Source of the DNA: Ancylostoma caninum
Taxonomy: Eukaryota; Nematoda; Chromadorea; Rhabditida; Ancylostomatidae
Direction: 5' to 3'
Assembly (NCBI GenBank): GCA_037903475.1
Contig: JBAJFG010000309.1
Coordinates: forward strand, 992,001-1,056,000
Length of the DNA: 64,000 nucleotides
Positions 13,101 through 26,285 of this stretch are shown here, one piece after another. The translations under genes were made by a program, and so were the position numbers. Position 1 is the stretch's first letter. The number at the start of each line of letters is the position of its first letter. The notes under the pieces were generated by a model. It was not told the origin of the DNA and ran no database searches. It worked only from the letters and a program-made list of their open reading frames with translations.

Positions 13101-16100
13101 TGCCTAGTTTATGCAGAATACTTGTTTTTGATTGGATTTCTAATAACACCAGCCTTTCTTTATCTACCCTACATTTTAGGTCTATTGTAAGGATATCCCG
13201 GCAGGACAAGGCAAGGTTTTCGAGTGTTTGATGTCGAAGCGATTTGATCAGTTCATGGAACCAGAGGTAATACTTGGTCTGATAACATTACTAGTGACGT
13301 CTGGTTCGCTGATTTGCCAGCTTTTTTAAAAGTATATTCATAATTTAACAAAGACTGGTTGGTCCATTTAGTGTGGAAATCTGTTAGCTGAGCGAGCTTA
13401 CTGGATGGGACGAGACTACCGTATGGCTCATCCACTTGTTAAAGGCTGTGAGAAAGAGATGAAAGAGTAGGCTCTTTTTTTATAGGCGTCATACATAACC
13501 AATATGTAGATAAATATAATTTTTTAGTTATAAATGTGAGCCACAGAGTCAGTATGAAGCTGCCGCTCACTTCCACTTGGCATGGATCTTACTTTGCCTG
13601 GAAAATGGTGCTCACCTCGCAAAGGTGTGTTTTCCTTAATGCCTACTGAGAGATTGTGGCAAACTCTTGTTTCAGAATACTAACCCACCCTCACCGCAAT
13701 GCCAACATGAAATGTTGTCTCACCGTCAAATGATGCTCACTGAATTCCGTATGGCTCCGGAATTGGTGATGCACTGCTCACAGGAAATCGATAAATGGTG
13801 TAGTCCTCGAGGGGATATTGAAGCTGAAGGACGAACGTTGCACTGTCTTATGGAGCATGCATCGGTGAGTTTTTTTTTTTTGCCGTGAATAATTGACGAA
13901 TATAACAATTGTCTCCATTCCTATCATGCAGAGACGTGCATGATTTGGTGTTGGAGAAGCGCTAATGGAATTTTTCATAGCAGAGGTGCATTGGAGGTCT
14001 TAGAAATTTTGCTGAGTGAGCTAAAATAGAGTTTTGTGAGCGCATAATTGTCTTAGTCTAGTTTTTCTTCAGTTTTACAAAGCCGTGAGGGGTAGAGTGT
14101 CATCGAAGAGGAAAGCTGTATGATGCACAGTTGATGAGCTGTCCAGAAAACGCTGAAACAGTTTGTATGAGTTAATTTGTAGCTCTCTGTTCAAGTTGTT
14201 AACTACAAGTCAGTGAACTTCTTCCATCTCTATGGCAGCGCCTGGATCTATCTCTTACAAAACTCAGCGGGGGAGGGTAGGAGAAGTTGGTTGTCCCGGT
14301 CTAGTATCGGGCAGATTCTGAGAACTCCCTCATTGCGAAGGAGTCGGGAAGCACTGGGAGGGAATAATAACTCAGCTCCAGTGGCTCTGGCAAGCGACTT
14401 GGAATCTGACGTTACTTCACAGGGTGACCTCCATCACTGTTCATCTCTTTTCTCGCTTTTGAGCACTCGAAACTGCTGTGTGGTCGTCATCTGGAATGTT
14501 TACCCTACTTCCAAAACAAGTCCCAGTGGAGCATCCTCAAGGAATTCCATAAAAAGCACACAAGGACCATAGCCCACTATTTTCCGGACAACTCACTGAA
14601 TTGCCGATCTTGAATCGAGCAAGTCATTAGTCCGGAATGAAACATGGGTCGTGTAACCGAGTTCTTTTTTTTTAGAGCGCGGACAAAAACCTTCAGCTTG
14701 GTCCACAGTGTATGCAAGCTGTAAAGGAGGTTGTGAAGGTAGGAGCACTTTATATTCTGTACTTTTCAAATCCCGATTAGCATCTGAAAGTATTATTTAA
14801 GGTTGCTGATATCGGTTCGAATTACAAAGTAGATAAAGTGCTGTATGCCTCATGCAGAACGCTAATAGACGGTTGGTGGTTTACTTATATGTGCGTTTTT
14901 CTTGCCGTCACATAAGGTTTTTCAAGTTAACATTGTTTAGGAGTGTGCGCTCGAGATGCCAGCTCGGAAGAGGCTACTCTCACATGTCTGATGCGACATG
15001 TAGACAGCCCCGATATGAATCCGGTGTGCGAGAAGAGGCTGCTAGAGGTGCAGTATTTCATGGCCAGAGACTGGACTCTGGATCCTCAACTTTATGAGGC
15101 GTGTCACGATGAAGCTGTGAGGAGGCGAGTGCTACAGTGTTCATTTCTTGTTCTTCTGCAGTAAGTCCTGGGGAGCGTTGAAAAAAGGAAAATTTATTTG
15201 TGTACTGAGTTCAGTTCTCATAAAACATGTTTGGTCAAACTAGATAGGTCATGTTTGCCAAATGGTAAATGCATGCGTTGTTATTGTTATGAGGGGCAAT
15301 TTCCTAGAATTGGCACACCCTGACAAAGTTGTGAGAAATTTCACACCATTCTGTTTTTTCTCTGAAGCCTCTTTAGAACACCTCTGCTCTCATATGTTTT
15401 CTTTCAGGTGAAATTAGGAGACCCACTTTAAATACAGTGGACGTCAGTGACGTGGTCTCGAGAAGGACGTCGCGCAACCGCGCCGCGTGTGCCTCAACCG
15501 ATGTTTTCTGCTGCTGTTATGCTATTTCTAGCAGCTTTTCTACCCGATTTCAAGGATTTTTGACCAAATCTAGAAGAAATAAGCTTAGAAATAGCGTTCC
15601 GGCGGCAGAGGACACCGATCCCAGCGCGCGCGTTGCGGTTGCGCGGCGTCCTTCTCGAAGCCGCAGTTGGGCCACCGCCATTGCCGTCCACTGTAACTAG
15701 AAGGCTAATTTTCTTCCAAAACAAAAAAAAAATGAATCTAGGAGCCTTCTTAGTGCAGAGAATGCAGTGAGCTAGTGATAATTAAATGTGACGATTATGT
15801 TATAGATGTCATGCAACGGATAACTGGCATATGATGCAAGACAATGCCAATAGACCTGATCCAGGACCTGCAGTACTTGCTTGCCTATACAGAAGTGCTT
15901 ACGATGAGCAAGAGCCTGTACGTATCTTCAGTTTCTATGTCTTTTTCAACATTTTCAAAATTATTTTTTCAACTTGTTCTCCTGATTTGTTGTCTTCATA
16001 GGCAACTCCGGTCCTTTTAGAGCGTGTTTGCATTTCTACCATTAGATCCCTTGTTTGTCTACCTTTGAATTCTTGCATTGTGGAGCGTTAGTCAATGGCA

Positions 16101-19100
16101 ATTGCTTGAGCAGTTGTCCAAGATTGTCAGCTAACCTTATTCCGGCAGGCGACGACACAGAAACGTTAGCCAGAATGAAGTAAACTAACAATCTTGGTGA
16201 ACTGCTCAAGCAATTTCTACTGGCTTTGCTACTCCTGCTCCCCTTCTCTGTCTCTTTGGAATAAGATTGTTATCACTTGCGTTAGAGTTCACATGCAGTT
16301 CGAGCCAGTCATTTTGCACACGATCTACACGGGATCGCATGTGCTTTACCGACATCGGTGTTTTGCTCATGTTCCCCATAGTTTCTCTCCGTGAGTTCCT
16401 CTCCGTGTCTTCGTTTCCACCCCAAAACGCTTGCGTCAGCGTGGCAACAAACATGGGTAAAACATCAATACCGGATGCACCCGACAATCACGGCACTCTG
16501 CCGCCTCGCATAGAAGATGCGGCGCTATGGACCAAGGAGGAGGTATTCTGTGGTGCAAAATTCTGCTTGATCGCCTCTTTACGTGTCATTCTTCTCCAAC
16601 ATGTTATTGAGCTTGCCTACCACTCGTTTATATTTACCTTCCTCGTTTTCTCACATTTAAACAGCACTCTTTCTTCTATGATTTATTCGCTTGTTTTCTC
16701 TGATTCATCACTAAACCTACATCTCCACTGCTCGACTGTGGAGTTCGAAACAACTTTTTAACATTACTATGCAACATTTCGCCAAATGAATTGTATTTTC
16801 ATCTGTCTTCTTTTAGCTGTCTAAGAAATGCGGCGTGGAAGTGAGACGCGTATTGCATACGCGTGCAGTGAGAGTCAATCTCATTCCGGATATTGAAGAC
16901 TCGTGCCGTGATGCGCTTTCCGAGTATTGTTCGCAGAATGTGCAGCCAATGGAAGTGGGTCTTTTCTTCTGTTGAATACGGTGGGGTCCCATCTCAGCCG
17001 CATCGCTTCAGGAGATGGACTGTTTGCAACAGCACTTTGAGAAGCCAGAGTTCATTCGAAAGCACAATCTTTGTCACAAAGAATTGGTGCGCTTCACAGA
17101 GATGGAAGCAAAGGATACGAAACTGAACCGAGCATTGACGAAAGCTTGTCGACCTGTGATCACCACATATTGTGAGGTGTGGCTTTTTTTTTACCCTAGC
17201 CATTCGAGTAAGTGGGGTAGTCTGGATAGTTTGACCATTTCGTCCCTGTTTTAGCAATTCGCTAATGAGGATATTGATCATGGTGACGTTATGGAGTGTT
17301 TGGCGAATAATAAGGTAAGTATCCTGAACTCAGTTCACTCTATATCATAGTTTTCATTCCGAGTTTTCCTTTAGGACAAACCAGAAATGACATCGAAGTG
17401 TCGTTCATACGTGAATCACTTTGAATTGGTGTCGCTCCGTGACTATCACTTCTCATATAAGTTCCAAAAAGCTTGCTCTGCCGATATTGACAAATACTGT
17501 CATGATCACGGAAATGACAAGTGAGTCAACGGTAGTTTTCTGACTATTGACTTCTTCGTCACCGAATTGCTCTTATTGTCATGCCATACTGATGTTGAAA
17601 GCCATTTCTGCAGCAATTTCCAAATTAGCATTTCCTGACATGGTTTTTATGGCATTTCAGTGATTCCAACTTTATTTCCAGGAGCGAAATTATTCGCTGC
17701 TTGTCAGAAGTCCGATTCGAGCACAAAGTACTAGGATCAAATTCCGATCTATCGGAGCCGTGCAAGAAGCAACTGAAGGTCGCCTATCTACAGCAAGAAC
17801 AGGTAGAAGTGAGTTGTGTTGTGGGTAGCTTGCGGTAACAGGATGGCGTCTACAGTGTTAGGCAAGCCGCACAATATCCACCACACAGGTTGCCTTCTTT
17901 CTGTCGCGGGTATATATTATCTAGTGTTGTTTTGGTTCAATTTTTGTTTCCATACGCTTGCTGACATTTATGTTCTCGCCATCCTGATTTTTCTTCATTT
18001 TCCTTTCGATAATATTACTGCGAGACTCTATTTTACATTCGTACATATTGCATGGGTCATAACCTCTTTGTGAATGTTCTTCTCTTTTTTTTGCGAAAAA
18101 ATAAACGCTTCGGTTTGGGGGAAATTACTGGATGATATTACTTTTAAAAGGTTTTTTAAAATTCGTCATTACAAGTTTGAGTTGGAAATTTTCAAGTTCG
18201 ACGATAAACAACATATTGCCGATGTGGATCCCAAGTTCACCGAGAAGTGCTCCCGAGAAATTCGTCAATTCGAATGCGATAAGGCTGAGTCGTTCGAAGA
18301 TCAGGTCGAATGTCTCAGGATAAACTTCGACGGCCTAGGTAAATTTTCTATTAATGCAGTTGTATCATCTAGGGAAAAAAACCTTCTTTTCACTTAGCTT
18401 AGCTGTCATTGTCTTTTCTATAATGATTACGTTGCTTTTTTTTCGTTTTGTAGATTATCTTCCAACGGAAATGAGTACTTTTCGAGATTTGTTTAGGTCC
18501 TGAATGCAAGTCAATGATATTCTACCGTGAAAAGATTGAGGCAGTTGATAATTCCATGGATGATGAACTTCAGGTGAGTTTTTCGGTTTTACAACTTCGT
18601 TTAGAATAGCTCTGTTATTTTCCCCTCGAGGTATTCTGTTTGAGTTTTCCATCTCGTTTTTTTTAAAGCTGTGGTGCTTGTGTTGCCCCAATTTACGAAG
18701 CCATACACGTGTGACACAAATCAGAGACAGCTGGCTGGCTTTCTGCCTTCAAAATTAGTTAGATAAACGACCATTTTGAAGTGGCATTTTCTCAATACCT
18801 CATTATTGAAGCATCCCATTCAAAACAGGATTCACTAGAACATCCCAGTTCTCAAATGTAAATACCCTCACTTCATCTGAAGCACCATATGCTCAATTTT
18901 TTTCCATCGAGTTTTGTTTTGCTTAGGGGGAAGGGACGATTACTAGCTTTAAGAAATGGTTACCCGACTATTGCTGAACGATTGAAGCTGTTTTCAGAAG
19001 AAATGCAAGTATGACATTGATAAGTTCTGCCCAAACCAAAATGGAGAACACGTTTTGGATTGTCTCACGAATACGAAGATCGTTCGATTATTGCAGCGGG

Positions 19101-22100
19101 AGTGCAGAGCTGTTGTTCAGGTGACGAATATTGTATTCATTTGATCGAAGCGTTCCACTTGTTCACGTTCTTATATTAGATATGGGTATTGCAAGTTATT
19201 AAGTTGTTAAAATTAAGTTAAGCATTCAGTTTTACAAGTTACTTTTGAAGTTAATAAATAGCTGTAATTTAATTTACCTCGTATTGTTTAGGAGCGCATG
19301 CGGGAAGCAGCGAGAGACATCCGTCTGCGGCCTGGGCTACTACTTGCTTGCAAGACAGAGGCGGAAACATAGTAAGTTTCCAACTAGAGACTCTGGTTTC
19401 TGCCCTAGCTATTGATTAGAGAGTAGCACTTCTAGGCCATTGCAGAATATAGGATTTTTCGTAGTTTTGAGATATCCTTTTTTCATTAGTCACATAGGTA
19501 GTTGCGCATAAACAAATGTAGTACATGCTTTTGGAAGGGGATGTTACACGCTATTTGCAATTTTTGATAGGTTTTATGCAATCTCCCGAATTCTTCAAGG
19601 GGTGCTGCGTTTTCCACATTAATTACCTACTATCTATCAGGGCAATGACCTCTCTGTCTATAGAGGCAATCGCAATGTTGAGAAAATAACTTGAGCTACA
19701 GTTGTGATGGCTCATATAGCTTTCGAAGTTACAGGTACAGTTTATAGGTGATTTCTTGTAGAGAAACCTTGTTTATACCCCTTTTGTCACAGAGATCGCC
19801 AAAACAGACTCAAGTACATAATTATTTTTTTTGCCTAATTTTTCATAGTTGGAAACTCCCTGCGCTTCGAAATTTCTCTCAAGAAAACGTTGCGATGTTA
19901 GTTACCTGGATTCCAGTAATCAGCGTGTCATATTTTAAGTTTGCTATGTTTTACGTGAGAATTTTCCACTGTTACAAAAGTTGTGAAGAAAACTACTCAA
20001 GGAATAACGCGTTCATTCCGCTGTGTTTTCATTTGTTTTACGCTAAAGAGACTTCTTTAACTGCGAATGTTCTTTTTTTTCCTGCGTGAGATACGGCGAA
20101 AGGCTCGACGCGGGCATATGAACAATCATTCAGGTGACCTGTCGATAGGTCATTGTGGCTGTCCTCATACCGTTTCCCGTCGTGTGGCCTCGTGCCAACT
20201 CGGTTTTCCATGAGGTATATCAACTATCTCAATTCCTACGAGGATCATCCAGATATTTACCGTAGGGTGATTGAATGGAATGAGACACTACTTCATAAAA
20301 CGTTGGTTGTCGTGAAAAGAGTTGGAGCCAGCGAAATATCCAGAAATTCCATTTGAAGGGTAATTCTTCCTAAGCGCTCGTTTTATTTGTAATCTATATG
20401 CAAGTAATTGAGGCTAGAACGGCCTTATTTCTTCCTGGTTATCTCAACGGTGGAAGTGAGAACGTTACGGGGTGTTGAAAGCAGCCCAAACTTGGGTAAT
20501 CAAACGTTGAAGTTAATTAATGAACTGAATTAATCTTTAATAATGTTGTGATATGGAAATATCACAACATCACTGCTAGAGATTGAATTCTTTGAGATTT
20601 GTGTATACCACGAAAATTAATACAATTAATCTTGGTAAGTAGAGATGAACAGATAATAAGAACTAATTCTTTTCCAGCTGCTACGAGGAGCTGAAGAAGA
20701 TAAATATGCCACAGTATGCTCAGAAAGTACTGGAAGGAGCTGTAGTCGGTTGTCTGCGACAGAAATATCGTGAATCGGCACACAACCAAATAGAACTTGG
20801 TGCACAGTGCAAGCAAGAGGTAATTGTTTGTATAATTTACATTATTTTCTCTTTATGTTTATTAGACGTTTTCGCTAATAAAAGCGTCTGTTTTTTTTTG
20901 CTCATCGCAAAGGTCTTTATTCTGTAGATCACAAAAGCTATCGTGGAAGCAGAGTTTGACCCTCAACTCGACTTACCTCTATACCACGCTTGTCAGGAAA
21001 CAATTAAACGCCATTGTTCTTCTACAATTATCCAAAAGGTAAAATACTTTGATTTTCGTTCGTTGGGTGAGAGAAGATTTATTGCGTTTATTTCCAGAGT
21101 GGTGGTTTCGACACTGTTTTGGAGTGTCTCAAAGCAGATTTCTATAAAGGAGCCATTTCTGACAAGGACTGCAGCAAAGAGGTGAGAACCTGTTCTGGCT
21201 TGGGCACTTATAGGCTCTTTTTCTGTCCTTGGAGTTTTATTAGTACATTTTCGTTTCAGAGAACTGGTTAAATTTCAGAAATCTGCGGTGTTTTTTAAAA
21301 TGATTTCATTTCAAATTTAGTTGGCTAGACGCGTCGAGGAGACAATGGTGGACATTCACCTTGATCCATCACTTCACGAAGCATGTTCTATTGACGTAAA
21401 ACGACTGTGCCCAGATGTAGTTCCGGGTCACAGTAGAGGTTTGCTTTGCTTGGTCTTGGAATCTGAGGATATTACTTTTGGCTTTGGATCTGCTTGACAT
21501 ACTATTTTGTTTGCTCCATTAAGCGTCTTGAGGGTTTAGTTAATGTTGCCTTATTATTTTTTAGTGATTATATGCCTAATGGAGGCAGCCGAAAGTTCGA
21601 ATGCACAAATGACAGCTGACTGCCGCAATAAACTTATGGATAGGAATAAACTTTGGGTGAAAGCTCATGCGGTAAGGTTTTCATTTCTACTTTCTCATAT
21701 TATGAGTAATTTAGCGCAAAACGAAAATTACCACGAAACAGTAGGTTGCATAAAATGAGTGATTTGTTGGAATTGTTTTGCTCAATTTTTGAGGTTTTTC
21801 AAGGAACTTACATTTTTGCTTGTGAGTACATAACGGAATGGTATGGTTTTGGTAAAGTTCATCGAAAAAATTTGTATATTCGTTCCTTCTCAATGGGTGA
21901 ATGTTGTTTTTCTTTTTCAATTCGAATACACCAGTGCTATGCATTCAGCTTATATTTTCCAATCAAATTTGTTTTCTTTGAATTATCCCAGAATCTTTCT
22001 TTTTCAGGATTACCAGATGCAGTATCCAGAGAGCTGGCACGAGGTGTACAACATGGTTGCGAACCATCCTCGCAAGGTGAGAGTTAATATGCTCGTTGGT

Positions 22101-22294
22101 AAATTCGTTACTGAAGCTAGTATAATCAAATTCTGTTCATGTAATGACAGTCCAGATATCCATCGAAATATTCTTCTTTTTTTCAGCATTCTCTACTTGG
22201 GTGGTTAGCCGTGATCGTGTTCATCATATTGTTGATTGGTTGCTTCTGTGGCCGAGCAACGAAAAAGGCATACAGGGAACTGAAGAACCGATGA
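10120..22294 (+). CDS. GLG1: Golgi glycoprotein 1 / cysteine-rich FGF receptor homologue
   Basis: Type I Golgi membrane protein of the GLG1 family (C. elegans homologue F14E5.2); relatives bind FGFs and other ligands in the secretory pathway. My 33-exon model gives 1173 aa, matching human GLG1 (about 1179). A signal peptide (MERMPSVILLCLAALCTFAHG) is followed by about 16 Cys-rich repeats of the CxxxxxxxC...VxECL type, one TM helix (GWLAVIVFIILLIGCFC) and a short basic tail, RATKKAYRELKNR. Exons: 10120-10180, 10394-10451, 10516-10609, 11275-11388, 11918-11993, 12106-12210, 12589-12732, 12839-12933, 13003-13083, 13180-13266, 13372-13466, 13528-13624, 13676-13864, 14676-14738, 14802-14871, 14941-15124, 15806-15917, 16817-16954, 17012-17176, 17255-17314, 17375-17520, 17682-17808, 18197-18338, 18497-18573, 18998-19120, 19292-19371, 20678-20819, 20928-21038, 21098-21181, 21321-21438, 21565-21671, 22008-22076, 22187-22294. 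All phases agree. Uncertain points: the exon 16 donor (GC at 15125, or GT at 15161) and the exon 22/23 junction. Confidence 0.93.
13865..14675. other. GLG1 intron 13, long and without recognised element
   Basis: An 811-bp intron. It contains a 119-codon open frame (14213-14572) rich in Ser, with no family resemblance and no splice sites in phase with the flanking exons. Treated as intronic. Confidence 0.4.
15435..15693. mobile_element. CAGTGG-ended foldback MITE in GLG1 intron 16
   Basis: A 259-bp element inside an intron. It starts CAGTGGACG and ends CGTCCACTG, with long GC-rich arms (for example GAAGGACGTCGCGCAACCGC against its complement near the right end). It is flanked by TA on both sides (15433-15434 and 15694-15695), consistent with a Tc1/mariner-type TA duplication. 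Non-coding. Confidence 0.7.
16095..16217. repeat. inverted repeat in GLG1 intron 17
   Basis: Arms of roughly 30 nt (about 16099-16130 and 16185-16215, cores CAATTGCTTGAGCAGTT and its near complement) flank a spacer of about 55 nt. Probably a small MITE remnant. Confidence 0.65.
20543..20570. repeat. perfect 12-bp hairpin in GLG1 intron 26
   Basis: ATGTTGTGATAT and its exact complement ATATCACAACAT are separated by GGAA. It lies in the 1.3-kb intron 26 (19372-20677), which otherwise holds nothing recognised. Confidence 0.7.
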
Positions 22295-24634
22295 GCGATT
22301 CTACAATAATTTCTTCGATATATTTGTTGCGTCGTGGGTTGTTTTGCCGAATGTTCTGGTGGAACTAGGCTTTCGAACACGAGTAATAACTTCCGCTATT
22401 GTCGGTTCTGCCGAGCATTTCCTGGATTACCGCCTCTTTTGTTGAGGTGACTTATCATCTATTTATTTTTCACTCTATTTTTTATACACGGCTGCTCTTT
22501 CATACGTGTAAGTGCCAGTCCTTTGCGAACTAGTGCATAATATGTGATGTATGACTTGCAATGTGACGACGGACATTTCAGTGATGTTAAAAGAGTCTAT
22601 AACTGAAATAAGATCATTTTCCTTATTTCTTTTATAAATCCAGTCATTTTTTGTTGGTATGTTTTTGCATATCTGCGCTTTGTTGCTGTATAATTTTAGA
22701 TTTGTAGAAATCGTATTCGTTTTGTGCCTGTCGGTCACATCATTGCCTGTTACAGTATTTCCAAGGTTGTGCAGATGAATCAGGCAACGCTGACTAGGCT
22801 CCACTGCTATTAGCGTTTTGTCCACTTTTTTTGGGTTACTTAATTCCTACATTGTGGTTATCTACCGTTTTCGCTTGTTACTCGAAGCGTTATGATGAAT
22901 TTATCGTGTTTTTTCCGCTTACTTTCACAATGCTATGGACTATAGAGGGGTGATATAGGCTATAATCATGGTTGTTACTGCGTTCTGTGATCGAGTTGAG
23001 GGCTGAATAAATGTTTATTTTCGTTGTATCGCAAATGTTTGGCACCAGAATGCAAGCAAATCCTTCCTTCTTTCCATTAAGGGATCGCACCGTGAACGGT
23101 GCTTAAGCTTCAGATTCAGGATATCGAACTGATGTCGAACTCGATGAACATTTTTCTTGTAAAACAATAAAAAGCAGCTAAAAGGGGAGACCAACCTCAT
23201 TAAACAGGCCCCATTACGGCAGGTGAGACCTGTATAACCACAATCAGCTTGCTTCTCCCCCTGACGACGACTTTCATCTCTTTGAGTCTCGTTAACGTTA
23301 TCAATCTGCGCCACACACATGAGCGAGAGGCTGTTTAATTTATGGCGCGATGAGAACCGGATCAAATCTGGTCGGATTGGATTGAACAATTGAAAATGAA
23401 GATGATATATTGCTTGGAACAAAACATTCGCTGTTAACATTGAAAAGCTCGTTTCCTTTGATGGTTTCAAATGGCCGTTTTTTACAATGAAAAATGATCG
23501 CGATGGTTGAATGTTTCCAAAATGTTGATGTCCCCCAGCCGTCTAGGAGAAAGGTCAGATTTGCGATATGGTTGCGGAATAAGACACAGACATCAGCGGG
23601 CAGGAGAAAATATGTATTTGGGAGGAAGGTTGCCAATGGTAAGCTGTTAACGTATGCTATGATCGAAGGTGCAAAAAAAAAACTCAGGAGAAGCAGTGAG
23701 ACTAAAAGCGAGTGATTACGGGTATGCATTGAAGAATTATGAGGTGTGAGAGCTAAAAAAACATGAGGTGTAGGAGTCAAAAAAACACATCAAATGGGTA
23801 GAATGTCTTTGGAGCAAAGTTATTGTGAAACATTGCCAGAGGATTTGACAAAATTTTTAATATTACTTGAAGGTGTTATATTGAAAAGAGCACAGTAAAA
23901 CTCATAATAGATCTAAATTGGAATGTCAGGAGGGTCATAACAGCCGCACAAGAGGGCCAAAACAAATTGAATGAACAGAATCAACAGAAGCAGCTCAGCA
24001 CAAAAACCTAGTCAGAAGGCAATTCTGCTGCTTAGATTCTTAATTGACTGGGAAATCACTGCAAGGGATCCAGCGTCGCTATTTTTTCATTCTCATTCTT
24101 CTTACCTAATTCATTTTTCGTCTTTTCTGAAGCACACTTATCTAAGAGGCAGAATTTGGCCAAAATATGCTCTGCCAACTTCTTGCTGCAGACGTTGCAA
24201 CTATGATGGCATGGAAGCAAATGACATGAAACAACCAAAACTATCGGTCAATTTACGTTGTAAGAGCAGTTAATAGTAGATGCGTGCGCTCGACAGGCGT
24301 ACGTCTAATGATGGAGGATAGAGCCAGTCGCAGCGCTCACGCAGCTGAGTCGTCGGTAAGACGCATTCGTTTGAGGATTTTTGACTATTCACTGTCGCTG
24401 CGTAGCAATCTCAGTCACGGTGTACGTGCCGTGTTGAACGGTCTTTCTAGGAAATTCTCCGCAAATCGATGCGTGCGTATGAAGTCCGATTGACGCACGC
24501 ATTCAGGATAAAGTGCCCTATCGTGGCTGACATTCTATTCGAGAGTTTTCATGGTACTTACTATCAATGAGCGCAGGAAACAGCGACTCGTGTGACAGAA
24601 GTTACAACGTCAGCTGTGGTGTTGCACAAGGAGG
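22295..24634. other. GLG1 3' flank, no further gene seen
   Basis: Probable 3' UTR followed by intergenic DNA. The first AATAAA downstream of the GLG1 stop is at 23006-23011. Open frames on the minus strand (23015-23780) have no coherent family signal or splice context. Confidence 0.4.
23006..23011 (+). terminator. candidate GLG1 poly(A) signal
   Basis: AATAAA about 710 bp after the stop codon. I saw no nearer canonical signal, so a variant signal closer to the stop is possible. Confidence 0.3.
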
Positions 24635-24757
24635 TGCCGCAGCACCTGTGTCGTTGCGTTAAGGGCTGCGGCAGCACCTGTGTCTTTGCGTTAGGGGGTG
24701 CGGCAGCACCCGTGTCGTTGCGTTAGGGGATGCGGCAGCACCCATGTCGTTGCACAA
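24635..24757. repeat. 32-bp GC-rich tandem repeat, about 4 units
   Basis: Units start at about 24635, 24667, 24699 and 24731 with core TGCGGCAGCACC followed by TGTCGTTGCGTTA. Each unit contains a small palindrome, GGTGC(C/G)GCAGCACC. The flanks carry GTTGCACAAG on both sides. Non-coding. Confidence 0.8.
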
Positions 24758-25876
24758 GCCACTACAGCAACACCACCTCGTCGCTGTATGGAGGAGGAAT
24801 GCTACGTAATGTGTTACTATGTTGGGTAGGATCTCTAGCCTAATGCTGATGAATTTTTCCCCGAAACTCGGAAATGACCCTGAGAAGCGCTCCCAAACTA
24901 GGAACATAAGAAGTAAGGGTAGGGCTACATGAATAGCTCAAAAACTGCACGTCAAATACCTTGACCGAACATTACCCTAATGATGAAACTTTTTCTTCCC
25001 TTGCTTGGTATAAAGTTAGCTTAGGCGCTGGAAGTGGCTGGCCGGGAAGTTCCGCCTCGATTATGATCGGGAAACGAAACCGCCGCATGCGCGATACGCC
25101 AGGTGATACTCGGAAAGATGCAGACGCCGATGCTAGATTAGCATAGTAAATCGCATCATCAGAGAAAACGACTCGAAAACTGCTTCGGTAATGATCCCCA
25201 CAACAGTGTTGACGTACCTTGACCTTAATATGTATATAAAGTAAGTGGAACCCCAGAAAATCTACTGTTGCTCAATGGTTTGCGTTTTGTTGGCAGGGAC
25301 AAAGCGTGTGCAAACAACTAATGAAGCTATGAAGCTTCCACTACAAATGTCGAGGTACTAGAAGAAGAGCAATAACGAAAAACCATAAAGGATATTACTT
25401 GCACCCTTTACTTTGTCTTAAATTCCAATTTTGGACTTTCTGACTCTAGACTTGCGTATTTCGTATTCACTTCTAGCACATCACTTATTGATGTGTACGA
25501 CAACAAGTCCGATCTGGTGGAGTTCATGAATTTGCATCATCCTGCATTGTATTACAAGTTTTGGACTGAATAAAACTCTCTGTTTGCTTAGCTATATTAT
25601 GGGTGTATATACGCAACATTCTCAAGCAAACAAATTCGAAAAAGGTAGGGAACATATATCTAACATCACGGTTCTGAAGTGTCCATTAACATATCTAAGG
25701 CGAATCTCATAGGAAAGCAAATGGAGTGGGTGACGAAGACAACCTTTCGGGTTACTTTTCATGATGAGAGCAGCAAAAGACGGGAGAATTGGCTCAGTTG
25801 CAGATCCAAGCCTTTACTAGAGAAGTATGAGCTCATTTCATGCTGCCAAGATGAAGAAAGTAAAGACTTCGATTAA
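24758..25876. other. gene-free stretch
   Basis: No gene or named element recognised. Confidence 0.4.
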
Positions 25877-26285
25877 TGGCAGTGTGTCACCTCGTTTTCG
25901 TGTTTGAGCTTTTAGCAGATTCTGAATCTCCTCGACACGCTGAATCCAGCGGTATACATAAAATGTTTCAAAATGATCCTTACATCGGTTTTTTAATGGT
26001 TTTTCGGGACGGTGTTTGGAACAGTCTGTCCAGCTGAGTGAACGTGTGAAGCCGTTGATCTCATCAATCGGACACGTGAAGACGTGTTGCCAACGCTGCA
26101 ACTATGGCGGGCAGCCAGCACATTCACGGACCGCTCCGCCCAAATGGTCCGTAAACTGCACGTACCGAACTCTCCAAAAACGGGTTTCCATCACTTTTAT
26201 GTGTTTTGACATACATCATTGGAATCAGCGTGAACAGCAGGTTCAGAATCTGTTGTTATCTACAACCCAGGGTGACACACTGCTT
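25877..26285. mobile_element. piggyBac-like MITE, family B, divergent copy 3
   Basis: A 409-bp unit flanked by TTAA at 25873-25876 and 26286-26289. The ends are GCAGTGTGTCACC and its complement. The interior matches family B (GTGAAGCCGTTGATCT, then GGGCAGCCAGCACA). It has diverged further than copies 1 and 2, and the 95-codon frame is lost. Confidence 0.65.

Noticed and set aside
14213..14572. 119-codon open frame in GLG1 intron 13
   Set aside because: Low-complexity Ser-rich translation, no family pattern, wrong phase for the flanking exons.
16267..16761. 164-codon open frame inside GLG1 intron 17
   Set aside because: No splice sites bring it into phase with exons 17 and 18, its composition is uneven, and the GLG1 repeat pattern is complete without it.
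23015..23780. two overlapping long minus-strand frames downstream of GLG1
   Set aside because: No coherent domain, odd composition, and no exon partners on the minus strand.
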